In this document: one piece after another, positions 7,608 to 14,068 of the stretch
Numbering within the stretch: the first letter of the stretch is position 1
How the letters are laid out: the number at the start of each line of letters is the position of its first letter
NCBI GenBank assembly: GCA_964519515.1
Contig: CAZFIJ010000061.1
Location: 1 to 19,190 of the forward strand
DNA: 19,190 nucleotides
Source of the DNA: Korarchaeum sp964519515
GTDB taxonomy: Archaea; Korarchaeota; Korarchaeia; Korarchaeales; Korarchaeaceae
Direction of reading: 5' to 3'
Program-made: the position numbers and the translations under genes
Notes under the pieces: model-generated
Database searches by the model: none
What the model saw: only the letters and a program-made list of their open reading frames with translations
Told to the model about the DNA's origin: nothing

Positions 7608-8234
7608 TCATACTAAGATCGGTAGGCCCAAGAAGTAAGACGCGGCTGAGGCGACGATGGGTACTGAGATGTTGTCCTCAATACCATAGAGCTCAGATAT
7701 CGACGAGGCTGCCGCTAACATCAATGATTCAATCAATCTTCCGGTTATAGGAATCAAAATTATATAGAAAGATAAAAATCCGGAAAGTGTCCCTTCAATT
7801 GTCTTATTACTGAACGGAACACCTCTCCTCCCGAAATTCATCCCGAAAATTGCGGAAATTCCATCAATGAATATCAAAGCTAAAACACCATAGATCATGA
7901 AAGTCCCAAATATGAAGTATGAAGATGCCCCTCCGACGAGACCTGACATCATACCTAACCACCCACTCCTCCTCTCGTAATCCCTCTCGATCATGCTTAT
8001 CAATTTCTCAAAGGATTCTACCATAACTTCCAAGTGCCTGACTTGAGGGATTTGCATACTCGCTTTGAGCCATTCGGGGAGACCCTTAACTTGAGTTGAG
8101 TAGATTATCCCTCCTAGGGCTAGAGCTACTCCATAGATCACCCCAGGCTCTGCGTAATCCTTCAAAAATAGAGGGATAGCCAGTAGGAGTGAGAAGATCA
8201 TATGGATAAGCTTTCTTATAGTCTCTCCGATCAT
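7608..8234 (-). CDS. Dolichol kinase/DGK1-like membrane protein (CTP-dependent lipid kinase family)
   Basis: A 208-residue polytopic membrane protein with motifs of the SEC59/DGK1 polyprenol and diacylglycerol kinase family, members of which use CTP: RKLIH at residues 7-11, IDGISA (123-128) within a membrane helix, SNKTIEGT (142-149), and a C-terminal EDNISVP (186-192). A charged loop around residues 50-90 is unusually long and helical. Its ATG overlaps the stop of the upstream gene as ATGA, with AGGGGATTGG as ribosome site, so the two are translationally coupled. It probably phosphorylates an isoprenoid alcohol (dolichol-type carrier or geranylgeraniol) or another membrane lipid; the substrate is not determined by the motifs. 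It is shorter than eukaryotic dolichol kinase but in the usual size range of prokaryotic relatives. Confidence 0.82.
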   Translation of the reverse strand: MIGETIRKLIHMIFSLLLAIPLFLKDYAEPGVIYGVALALGGIIYSTQVKGLPEWLKASMQIPQVRHLEVMVESFEKLISMIERDYERRSGWLGMMSGLVGGASSYFIFGTFMIYGVLALIFIDGISAIFGMNFGRRGVPFSNKTIEGTLSGFLSFYIILIPITGRLIESLMLAAASSISELYGIEDNISVPIVASAASYFLGLPILV

Positions 8235-8926
8235 CCAATCCCCTGAGAGAGTAAGAACATCACTAAGGCTGATATAAGAGGTACAGTTATATTATCATCT
8301 ACACCTTTCAATTTCTCAATTACTGTAGCAATTAAAGATGCGATTATCCCAGAGAGACCCTTATAATACCATCCTATGGGTAAGGAAACTAGAAGCATCG
8401 CTATACTTCCAGCGAGACCCTTGCTCCACCTTCCGTAAACCTTATTCCTCACTATACCCGTGACCCCATCACCTACGGCCATGAAAAGCGCTGAAGCTAT
8501 GCCAGTGTTCAGATCCAAGTACCAGAACCCGCATACGACAAGTGTCCAGGTCAGGCAGAACCAAACTTCGCCCCAATTCCCCTCCACCTGGAACCAATCG
8601 AATTTCTTCCCCTCAAGTCTAGGGATGAACGTAAGCGCGAACATCCCCAATCCTCCGATTAGTGGTATAGCTGGTGAATTGAAGATGTAAGGAGCTAGGA
8701 ATGCCGCTACACCTCCAGTGAGTATATGTATTATCTTCCTCGCGACATAGAAGTTCTGCCATCTCTCCACCTTCTTGGCTATGAAGAAGATGACTAGGAG
8801 TATCCATGCAACTAAGATGACTAACCAGAGGAACTCATTAGGTCCGGGTTTGAAGTAAAAGTATGTATAAAGCGAGATTACCGCGATAGAGGTCAGGATT
8901 ATTAGACTTATGACTTTCTCTCTCAT
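8231..8926 (-). CDS. Phytol/farnesol-kinase-like membrane protein, diverged paralogue of the downstream gene
   Basis: A 231-residue polytopic membrane protein with the same motif order as the gene it overlaps: ARKIIH (62-67), VGDGVTG (151-157), KGLAGSIAM (169-177) and GVDDNITVP (208-216). The third motif has LAGS where the DGK1/SEC59 branch has IEGT; an AGS form is what I recall from the plant VTE5/FOLK phytol and farnesol kinases, which also prefer CTP. It has two extra N-terminal membrane helices relative to the downstream protein. Likely substrate is an isoprenoid alcohol, by family. ATG start with a TATA element centred about 24 bp upstream suggests a leaderless or very short-leader message covering both kinase-like genes. 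Confidence 0.82.
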   Translation of the reverse strand: MREKVISLIILTSIAVISLYTYFYFKPGPNEFLWLVILVAWILLVIFFIAKKVERWQNFYVARKIIHILTGGVAAFLAPYIFNSPAIPLIGGLGMFALTFIPRLEGKKFDWFQVEGNWGEVWFCLTWTLVVCGFWYLDLNTGIASALFMAVGDGVTGIVRNKVYGRWSKGLAGSIAMLLVSLPIGWYYKGLSGIIASLIATVIEKLKGVDDNITVPLISALVMFLLSQGIG

Positions 8927-8943
8927 CTCTCGGAGCGGGTGAG

Positions 8944-8955
8944 CCTAAATAAAAA
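8944..8955 (-). promoter_or_regulatory. TATA box of the kinase-pair operon
   Basis: On the minus strand TTTTTTATTTAG is centred about 24 bp before the ATG at 8926, implying a leaderless transcript for the two overlapping kinase-like genes. Assignment by composition and spacing. Confidence 0.5.
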
Positions 8956-9055
8956 AGGTATGCAATATTTATCGGGAAAAAACTAATTATTAATCAGATA
9001 TTAAGAATAAAATTTTCTGATAAATATAATAAATTTTTATAATCTTTACAGAATT

Positions 9056-9100
9056 CGGGGAAAGAAGTGTTATCGATGGTCGCTCGCTGAGTGTTTCCCG
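9056..9100 (+). other. Intergenic hairpin, possible small RNA
   Basis: CGGGGAAA at 9056-9063 can pair with TTTCCCG at 9094-9100, with one bulged G, closing a GC-richer island inside a very A/T-rich spacer. A TATA-like TTTTTATA at about 9034-9041 would place a start site at the foot of the stem. No clear C/D boxes or ACA box are visible. It could be a short non-coding RNA or a chance stem. Confidence 0.25.
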
Positions 9101-9108
9101 TGGTTAGA

Positions 9109-9116
9109 CTTATAGG
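9109..9116 (+). promoter_or_regulatory. TATA box for the gene at 9138
   Basis: CTTATAGG is centred 26 bp before the ATG at 9138, the spacing expected for a leaderless archaeal transcript. Confidence 0.5.
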
Positions 9117-9137
9117 CCTGAATTATTCTAAGTCAGG

Positions 9138-9488
9138 ATGGTCGATCTACTAAACTTATTGAGTGAGATGAGGTCAGGCAAGGAACCCGATGATAAGGAG
9201 GTCGTGGAGGCCTTGAGACAGCTTCGTGAGAGGCTCCCCGAGATATCTCATATAATACTCTCGGAGGAGAATAAGATACCTCTCAGGAGGATCATAGTTA
9301 GAGGAATCCTCATCGCGGATGAGGATCTCTTCTTAGCATGCGAGGAGCATGATTCCCTGAGGAGAGAAGCATATCAGGCCGTCAGATCTATGAGTACTGA
9401 TGAACTAGAGAGGGCATCCGTGGAGATAATAGCTAAGAACTTGGAGAGGACATTGCTGGGCGGTTTCATAATGAGAAGAATAGATTAA
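9138..9488 (+). CDS. Helical cytoplasmic protein of unknown function
   Basis: A 116-residue, charged, mostly helical soluble protein. Visible features are an acidic N-terminal half with an EVVEALRQLRERLPE helix, a hydrophobic strand pair around RRIIVRGILIADEDLFLAC (residues about 49-68), one cysteine, and a C-terminal helix ending in LLGGFIMRRID. No known motif is recognised. A TATA box 26 bp upstream and no Shine-Dalgarno site point to leaderless expression. The gene ends two bases before the tRNA-Tyr gene, which is on the other strand, so the two converge. Confidence 0.72.
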   Translation: MVDLLNLLSEMRSGKEPDDKEVVEALRQLRERLPEISHIILSEENKIPLRRIIVRGILIADEDLFLACEEHDSLRREAYQAVRSMSTDELERASVEIIAKNLERTLLGGFIMRRID

Positions 9489-9489
9489 A

Positions 9490-9605
9490 TCGGGGCGGGG
9501 GGACTCGAACCCCCGGCCTGCCGGTTTCTGTGGGAGCTGCCGCTGACGGAGCGTCAAAAGACGCCCACTACAGCCGGCCGCTCTACCAGGCTGAGCTACG
9601 CCCCG
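9490..9605 (-). tRNA. tRNA-Tyr (GUA), intron-containing
   Basis: The minus strand folds into a full cloverleaf: acceptor CGGGGCG/CGCCCCG giving C1:G72, discriminator A73 and no encoded CCA; D-arm GCTC/GAGC with GG at 18-19; anticodon stem GCCGG/CCGGC with loop C-T-GTA-G-A; T-arm GGGGG-TTCGAGT-CCCCC. The anticodon GUA plus C1:G72 and A73 match archaeal tyrosine identity. A 42-base intron sits between positions 37 and 38, leaving a 74-base mature tRNA. It is flanked by the converging gene of the 116-residue protein and, on the same strand, the macro-domain gene. Confidence 0.96.
9526..9567 (-). other. tRNA-Tyr intron with bulge-helix-bulge splice motif
   Basis: Exon-intron junctions form a standard archaeal splice site: a central 4-bp helix CTGT/ACAG flanked by 3-base bulges AGT (5' side) and AAA (3' side), with GGG/CCC continuing into the intron. 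Cutting between the second and third bulge bases leaves G37 and A38, the canonical 37/38 position. Inside the intron GCGTC-TTTT-GACGC makes a perfect hairpin. The splicing endonuclease is not encoded in this window. Confidence 0.93.
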
Positions 9606-9627
9606 CCACCCATAACCCTGGCATAAG

Positions 9628-9637
9628 TAATATATTA
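9628..9637 (-). promoter_or_regulatory. TATA box of tRNA-Tyr
   Basis: TAATATATTA is centred about 27 bp upstream of the mature tRNA 5' end, so the primary transcript probably begins at or very near position 1 of the tRNA. Confidence 0.55.
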
Positions 9638-9662
9638 ACGTTACTGCCTCCCTATCGCGAAC

Positions 9663-10181
9663 TCAAACCTCTCGTACCTCGAAGGGTATTCCCATATACT
9701 CGGAAACTCTCTTGAATACCTCGAAGTCCCGCTCGTTCCTAGTTACTAAGAGTACCTCCTCGATAGGGGATGCATTTATCTCCTCTAGTATTATCCTAAC
9801 GGATTCTTCTACTGGAACTCCTCCAACTCCGGCTCCCATCGCCGGAAATGCTATACTCCTAATCCCGAGCTCCTCTCCCTTCTTCAAAGATGCTCTGACA
9901 GCTGCCCTTATGTACTCAGGGCTACTGGATCCCCCTGGACTCTCTACAGTAGGTGCATGAATCACATATCTCGCTTTTAACTTCCCGGCGGAGGTCTCTA
10001 TAGCCTCACCTATTTTTAGGGGGGCCTTTCTCATGGCCTCCCTCTCTATCTCCTCCCCTCCCTTTCTCTTTATAGCACCGGCAACGCCCCCTCCCATTAT
10101 CAGGAATGTATTAGCTGGGTTGACGATAGCATCGGACTCAACTTCTGTTATATCTCCCAGTACGAGGATCAGCCTTGGCAT
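9663..10181 (-). CDS. Macro-domain protein (ADP-ribose binding or hydrolysing)
   Basis: A 172-residue stand-alone macro domain. Family motifs are in order: GDIT (9-12), NPAN (21-24), GGGVAGAI (30-37), GEAIETSAG (58-66), HAP (75-77) and FPAMGAGVGGVP (112-123). Members bind ADP-ribose and many remove it from proteins, nucleic acids or O-acetyl-ADP-ribose, or act on ADP-ribose-1''-phosphate; NPAN with GGGVAGAI is the pattern of catalytically active MacroD-type proteins, so hydrolase activity is likely but not shown. ATG start, with a TTATAAAAT element about 31 bp upstream. It follows the Trm112-like gene by 29 bp on the same strand and may be co-transcribed with it. tRNA-Tyr lies 57 bp beyond its stop. 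Confidence 0.93.
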   Translation of the reverse strand: MPRLILVLGDITEVESDAIVNPANTFLIMGGGVAGAIKRKGGEEIEREAMRKAPLKIGEAIETSAGKLKARYVIHAPTVESPGGSSSPEYIRAAVRASLKKGEELGIRSIAFPAMGAGVGGVPVEESVRIILEEINASPIEEVLLVTRNERDFEVFKRVSEYMGIPFEVREV

Positions 10182-10210
10182 AATATCCCTACATCTCGTG
10201 GGATGGGATT

Positions 10211-10504
10211 TTATAATCTTGTATCGTCAGGTCTGAGCATCCTCGGCACGCCGTCCTCTATCCTGTATTCAGCCCCACAGCTCTTACAAGAGAGCTTTCC
10301 GCTCATAACCTCGAGCTTCATACATTTAATACAGTTATCGGGATCTCCGGGTTGGGAACTAATGAAAGAGCACCATCTCTCGCATAAAGGTCTCTCTGGC
10401 ATGATAGGAAGTCCGCTCTCTTCTCTCTCGTTCTCTACTGTTAATTCGAGGGGGAAGCTCAGACATGAGGGGCATGCGAGCAGATCCAGGAGTCTCCTCT
10501 TCAA
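10211..10504 (-). CDS. Trm112-like zinc protein
   Basis: A 97-residue protein of the Trm112 family, small zinc-binding activators of methyltransferases that modify tRNA, rRNA and the release factor aRF1. The N-terminus LLDLLACPSC and the C-terminus KLSCKSCGAEYRIEDGVP are diagnostic. Eight cysteines occur in four groups: 11/14, 41/45, 58/61 and 73/76; the middle four lie in a loop insertion (about 35-66), as I recall from other archaeal members. The start is TTG, supported by AGGTGATT just upstream and a TATATATTTAA element near 10537-10550. The macro-domain gene lies 29 bp downstream. No methyltransferase partner is encoded in this window. Confidence 0.88.
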   Translation of the reverse strand: MKRRLLDLLACPSCLSFPLELTVENEREESGLPIMPERPLCERWCSFISSQPGDPDNCIKCMKLEVMSGKLSCKSCGAEYRIEDGVPRMLRPDDTRL

Positions 10505-10765
10505 GCAATCACCTAGACCCCCAACCCGGGGGAGTTATATATTTAAAAATTGATCCTTCGGAGAAATTGATGAGCTTTTGAGCCCTCGCTCCATCGCTAA
10601 AGGAACTCTAAGGTGTAAAGGATCATTATAATGTAGAATTCATTCAGAAATGGAAGATCTGCCCCGAATATCGTGCGATAACTCTTCTAGTCGATCCTAG
10701 TGGAGCCCTCTCATTCACGGGAAAACCCTAAATATTTTTTAAGTTTACACTGAGTGGGCAGTAGC
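10505..10765. promoter_or_regulatory. Divergent spacer with promoters for the Trm112-like and Cys4 genes
   Basis: The left part holds the minus-strand TATA element (about 10537-10550) of the Trm112-like gene. The right end holds an A/T-rich AAATATTTTTTAAG element (about 10729-10742) centred some 27 bp before the ATG at 10766. The middle, 10560-10725, contains no ORF, tRNA or clear C/D-box RNA that I can see; a TTGATGA sequence near 10567 lacks a matching D box. Confidence 0.4.
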
Positions 10766-11023
10766 ATGCACGGAGATCATAAATTCGAGATTCAGATAAT
10801 CAGGCAGAGTAGGGCTATGAGAGTCGAAAGGGAATACAAAGAAAGGATGAAGGAGCTTTACGGGGATAAAGTAGTCTCTAAATTCTCCAAAGATGCTGTA
10901 GAATGTCCCATTTTCGGGGAGACTGTGAGCTTCTTGATATGCATGGGGTGCCCTAATTACGTCAGGAGATTCAAGGGGGTGGTTCACTGTAAGGGAGAGC
11001 CTATAGCCCCTGAGAGATCATGA
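10766..11023 (+). CDS. Small four-cysteine protein, putative metal-binding
   Basis: About 85 residues from ATG 10766 (a GTG 12 bases upstream would add four). The N-terminal half is a charged helix (RAMRVEREYKERMKEL). The C-terminal half has CPIFGETVSFLICMGCP and a later GVVHCKG, giving Cys-x11-Cys-x2-Cys-x11-Cys, a spacing suited to one zinc ion or an iron-sulfur cluster. I do not recognise the family. The TATA spacing favours a leaderless message beginning at the ATG. The 3' end overlaps that of the convergent regulator gene by 6 bp. Confidence 0.72.
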   Translation: MHGDHKFEIQIIRQSRAMRVEREYKERMKELYGDKVVSKFSKDAVECPIFGETVSFLICMGCPNYVRRFKGVVHCKGEPIAPERS

Positions 11024-11671
11024 ATTTTCGGATTTCCTCGATTTCCTAGCGATAATGAGGGGTGTCATGATCGCAGATGCTATCGATGCCGATATTCCGA
11101 GGATGAGGAATAGTAGGGGATTCCATTGATCCTCATAGCTACCAGCTTCAGCGATAGATTCGTTTGGATATCTCATTCCCTTGATGAGAGGCTCTGTAGC
11201 ATTCTGGGCTAGATTAGTTGGAGAGAGTCCAGGGACCTGCTTCGAGTATAAGTTCGTGGTGAATAGATACCATGGGAATAGAATCAGAATACCTATCAAG
11301 AGACCAATTATTGCGCTCCTCACCAATATCTCCTTAGGCGCTGCTCTAATTGTCCTGAGAGCCTCATATATTTTATCTCTCTCTTCACTAGAGGTCATTA
11401 TGATGAATACTGAGGAAGCAATTGTGTAGAGAGTTTTCTGGCCCCTCTTACCTGCCATCTTAGCTACAGGTCTTATTAAGCCCGCGCTCTGAAGTTTATC
11501 TATGTGGAATATTACTGTGGTTATTGGAAGACCTAGCTCCTTTGCTAAATCGTTGGGACTCATCAGTCTCTCCTTCAAGAGGGCTAGGATCCTCCTACCG
11601 ATATCGCTAGATATCTCTTGACCAAAGATCTTGAGTCTTTCGTCCTCCAATGTGAATATTTCCCACTCCAT
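11018..11671 (-). CDS. Membrane-anchored winged-helix transcriptional regulator
   Basis: A 217-residue protein with an ArsR-like winged helix-turn-helix at about residues 20-85 (ISSDIGRRILALLKERLMSP, then LAKELGLPITTVIFHIDKL as the recognition region and a GKRGQKTLYTI wing). Two predicted membrane helices follow at about 118-138 and 185-206, with a 45-residue loop between them carrying an NAT and an NES sequon, probably outside the cell, and a short basic cytoplasmic tail. Membrane-bound one-component regulators of this layout are known in archaea. ATG start after TGAGGAAAA; a GATTTAAATC TATA-like element lies about 32 bp upstream, in the short gap after the HAD phosphatase gene. Signal and targets unknown. 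Confidence 0.82.
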   Translation of the reverse strand: MEWEIFTLEDERLKIFGQEISSDIGRRILALLKERLMSPNDLAKELGLPITTVIFHIDKLQSAGLIRPVAKMAGKRGQKTLYTIASSVFIIMTSSEERDKIYEALRTIRAAPKEILVRSAIIGLLIGILILFPWYLFTTNLYSKQVPGLSPTNLAQNATEPLIKGMRYPNESIAEAGSYEDQWNPLLFLILGISASIASAIMTPLIIARKSRKSENS

Positions 11672-11725
11672 TTTTCCTCAAGACTCATGGGAGCCCCAGA
11701 TTTAAATCATTCTAATAACTTCGAA

Positions 11726-12370
11726 TCATCTCGCACCTTTCGACCAACTCAAGATGAGCTCAGATGCCTCGAGAAGATCACTTACTACGTGATCTGCGAG
11801 TCTCGCTATTCTCTCAGATCTGGGTCTGAATGCTATCTTCAGACCCAAGTTCATCTCAAATATGGAGAGATCGCTATCTCCATCACCCACGAAAGCTACT
11901 CTAGCTAGAGGTATACCGTAATCCCTAGCGACTTCCTCGAGGACGGATCCCTTCTCATCAGGCGGGAGGTCCCAAGCCAATCCTACTACTTCATTTCCAT
12001 CTAAAAGGAGTCTGGCGCTCTTACAGAAGTCCATCCCAAGTCTCTCGCAGACCTTATCAGCGATCACATTTAGCCCAGAGCTTATGACACCGACAATGAA
12101 GCCATGATCCTTAAGCATTTTTATAGACTTCTCAGAGTTCTCCATCAATTTTATAGAGTCAACCCTCCTTAGAACTTCAGAGAAGTCCCTCTTCTTCCAA
12201 GAAGATACATCAAGCTCTGCCCATTTCCTGTAATCTATTTCTCCCCTCTCATACATCTGTCTGTAGATGTAAGCCTCTCTTTCAGTCCCTAGGATCTCAT
12301 GGATGAACTCCCAGGAGCTTTTTATCTCAATGAGCGTCCCATCCATATCGAAGCAGGCCATGTACTTCAT
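11726..12370 (-). CDS. HAD-family phosphatase, phosphoserine phosphatase-like
   Basis: A 214-residue HAD hydrolase with the four motifs: DMDGTL (8-13, with Asp8 nucleophile and Asp10), ISSG (96-99), Lys140 in DEKGSV and GDGDSD (162-167). The helical cap of about residues 17-75 lies between motifs I and II, as in the SerB-type (HAD-IB) group, which favours phosphoserine phosphatase, but other small phosphomonoesters are possible. ATG start with a TTAAATAG TATA element centred 26 bp upstream implies a leaderless message; an in-frame ATG lies three codons in. It is upstream of the membrane-bound regulator by 54 bp on the same strand. Confidence 0.88.
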   Translation of the reverse strand: MKYMACFDMDGTLIEIKSSWEFIHEILGTEREAYIYRQMYERGEIDYRKWAELDVSSWKKRDFSEVLRRVDSIKLMENSEKSIKMLKDHGFIVGVISSGLNVIADKVCERLGMDFCKSARLLLDGNEVVGLAWDLPPDEKGSVLEEVARDYGIPLARVAFVGDGDSDLSIFEMNLGLKIAFRPRSERIARLADHVVSDLLEASELILSWSKGAR

Positions 12371-12501
12371 TGAGTTGCTTCTACCGGTCTACTATTTAAT
12401 TGGACACGGAGTGCACTTCAATATATTCCAATAAATGTAATATGGGGCTCGGGCCAATTTATTTAAAACACTACCGGGTCGCTGGGTGAGGAGGGTATAG
12501 G
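12371..12501. promoter_or_regulatory. Divergent promoter region
   Basis: ATTAAATAGT (minus strand, 12391-12400) lies 26 bp before the HAD phosphatase ATG. On the plus strand TTTATTTAAAA (12459-12469) lies about 25 bp before TGAGGAGGG (12487-12495), the ribosome site of the TTG-started gene at 12502. An additional A/T-rich patch with TATATT lies near 12420-12440. Confidence 0.5.
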
Positions 12502-13647
12502 TTGTATAGCGACCTAAACGATGTGAGATTGATGCAGGTCGGTCAGGGTGATTGGCTCTCCTGGATATTCTTCATAATGTTCATTATGATAATGCAGTTT
12601 TACGCGAATAGGCTACAGGCTCAGATATGGATAAGTGAGATAAGCAGGGCCTTATCTAAGCTGGAGGAATATAGCAACGACTCCGCTAGGAAATTCGTAG
12701 AGGAGGCATCTAAGTACGGGAGATCCCAAGAAGAAGTAAAATCTATTTACAGTAAGGTGAAGGGGTTCTTCTTAATAGAACCAGTCACTCTAGATCCATA
12801 TGGAGCTGTAAGGAGGCTTGAGCATCTCTTAAACACGATGAGAGATCATCTAAATGCGTTGATGAGGGATATAGCCCCTAATGCGGATAGTTGGAAGAGA
12901 TCCAACTTAAGGGATCAGATGGCTAGCGCGTTGACTCTGGACATGATATATAGGATCATAAGGCACTACTTCATCCTCGGGAGGAAGACTCAGAACTTAA
13001 TATACATAGCACAGATACAGATGCTCCTCCCTGAGATAATGAGGATAGCTAAAGCTTACTGGAAGGCAGGTGATGCTTTCAGGCTTGGGGTGCCGATAGG
13101 CGATGGAATAGGTCCTTTAGTCGCTTTGAAATTGATGAACGGTGTTGAATCTACAGAGATCGCTGAAAACATAGTGGGAGCTGAAGTCGACATCGAGGGG
13201 AGGAGGGTGATGGTGATAAAGGCGAAGGGACCAGGTTCTGAAGTCGGAAGGCCCGGTTTAGCGATAGAGAGGATCGTGGAGAGTAGAGAAGGCAAGGTTT
13301 CCCTCATAATAACGATAGATGCCGCTTCTAAGTTAGAGGGAGAGCCCACAGCAGAGATAGCTGAGGGTATAGGAGCAGCTATAGGTGATCCTGGACCTGA
13401 AAAGTATAAGATAGAGGAGGTAGCTACGAAATATGCTATACCCTTACATGCGATCGCGATAAAGGAGGATCAACTCGATGCTATAACGAGTATGAGTGAG
13501 GAGATAGCGAGATCAGTTGATGAAGTCATAGGGAGAGTGAGGGCGACTATACTATCGAAGACCCTCCCTGGGGATTACGTAATAGTAGCGGGAATAGGGA
13601 ACACGATGGGCATAGGGAATAGGATGGGGGTGCATGAACATGTCTGA
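12502..13647 (+). CDS. Membrane-anchored archaeal protein, DUF1512-like
   Basis: A 381-residue protein with one N-terminal membrane helix (about 19-36), a helical region (about 40-190) and an alpha/beta domain (about 200-370) rich in glycine. Notable segments are AKGPGSEVGRPG (about 242-253), IITIDAASKLEG, GIGAAIGDPGPE and a final VAGIGNTMGIGN. Length, single helix and glycine-rich end agree with what I recall of the archaeal DUF1512 family, whose function is unknown; the match is from memory. The start is TTG with a strong TGAGGAGGG six bases before it. It overlaps the zinc-ribbon gene by 8 bp and leads an operon ending in a Nudix hydrolase. The order IDA before GIGN invites comparison with peptidase folds, without firm support. 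Confidence 0.82.
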   Translation: MYSDLNDVRLMQVGQGDWLSWIFFIMFIMIMQFYANRLQAQIWISEISRALSKLEEYSNDSARKFVEEASKYGRSQEEVKSIYSKVKGFFLIEPVTLDPYGAVRRLEHLLNTMRDHLNALMRDIAPNADSWKRSNLRDQMASALTLDMIYRIIRHYFILGRKTQNLIYIAQIQMLLPEIMRIAKAYWKAGDAFRLGVPIGDGIGPLVALKLMNGVESTEIAENIVGAEVDIEGRRVMVIKAKGPGSEVGRPGLAIERIVESREGKVSLIITIDAASKLEGEPTAEIAEGIGAAIGDPGPEKYKIEEVATKYAIPLHAIAIKEDQLDAITSMSEEIARSVDEVIGRVRATILSKTLPGDYVIVAGIGNTMGIGNRMGVHEHV

Positions 13648-14053
13648 AGAGAAGAAAAAGATACCAATTGGATTCTATCTTCTCTGGATAGCTTCTCTAG
13701 CTGGGATACTGATAATATCTGTGGTCTTCCTCTATCTGGGGTTCACGGGCCTCAGCGGAAGTAACATGGGGGAATCCATCCTCAATGTAGTCATGGGTAT
13801 CGCTGGCCTCGGGATAGCCGCTAAAGTCGGATATGATATGTTGAGGACAAGGACGTCATTCAAGGAGGAAACTTTCGAAGTCCTGAGCGAGCTGAAGTGT
13901 GAGAATTGTGGAGAAAAGATTGTGAGGAATTTCAAGGAGGGAGATTTCGTCGGTACAATCTCAGAAGGGGATAAATGCCCTAAGTGTCAGCAACCAGCGT
14001 TGATAGTGAGTATATACTCAAGGACACCGAAGGGGAAGGAGAAGAGGTACTGA
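13640..14053 (+). CDS. Two-helix membrane protein with C-terminal zinc ribbon
   Basis: From ATG 13640 the protein has 137 residues: a basic N-terminus, two membrane helices (about 12-34 and 45-66) and a cytoplasmic C-terminal domain with CENC (87-90) and CPKC (113-116), the two knuckles of a zinc ribbon. I do not recognise a named family. GGGGGTG ends seven bases before ATG 13640, favouring it over ATG 13634. The gene overlaps the end of the DUF1512-like gene and precedes the Nudix gene by 15 bp, so the three are likely one operon and the first two proteins may work together at the membrane. Confidence 0.8.
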   Translation: MSEEKKKIPIGFYLLWIASLAGILIISVVFLYLGFTGLSGSNMGESILNVVMGIAGLGIAAKVGYDMLRTRTSFKEETFEVLSELKCENCGEKIVRNFKEGDFVGTISEGDKCPKCQQPALIVSIYSRTPKGKEKRY

Positions 14054-14068
14054 ATTCGGTGAAGTTAG

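Noticed and set aside
10560..10725. C/D-box RNA or small ORF in the spacer before the Cys4 gene
   Set aside because: TTGATGA is present but no D box pairs with it, and the longest ATG ORF is about 16 codons without a ribosome site.
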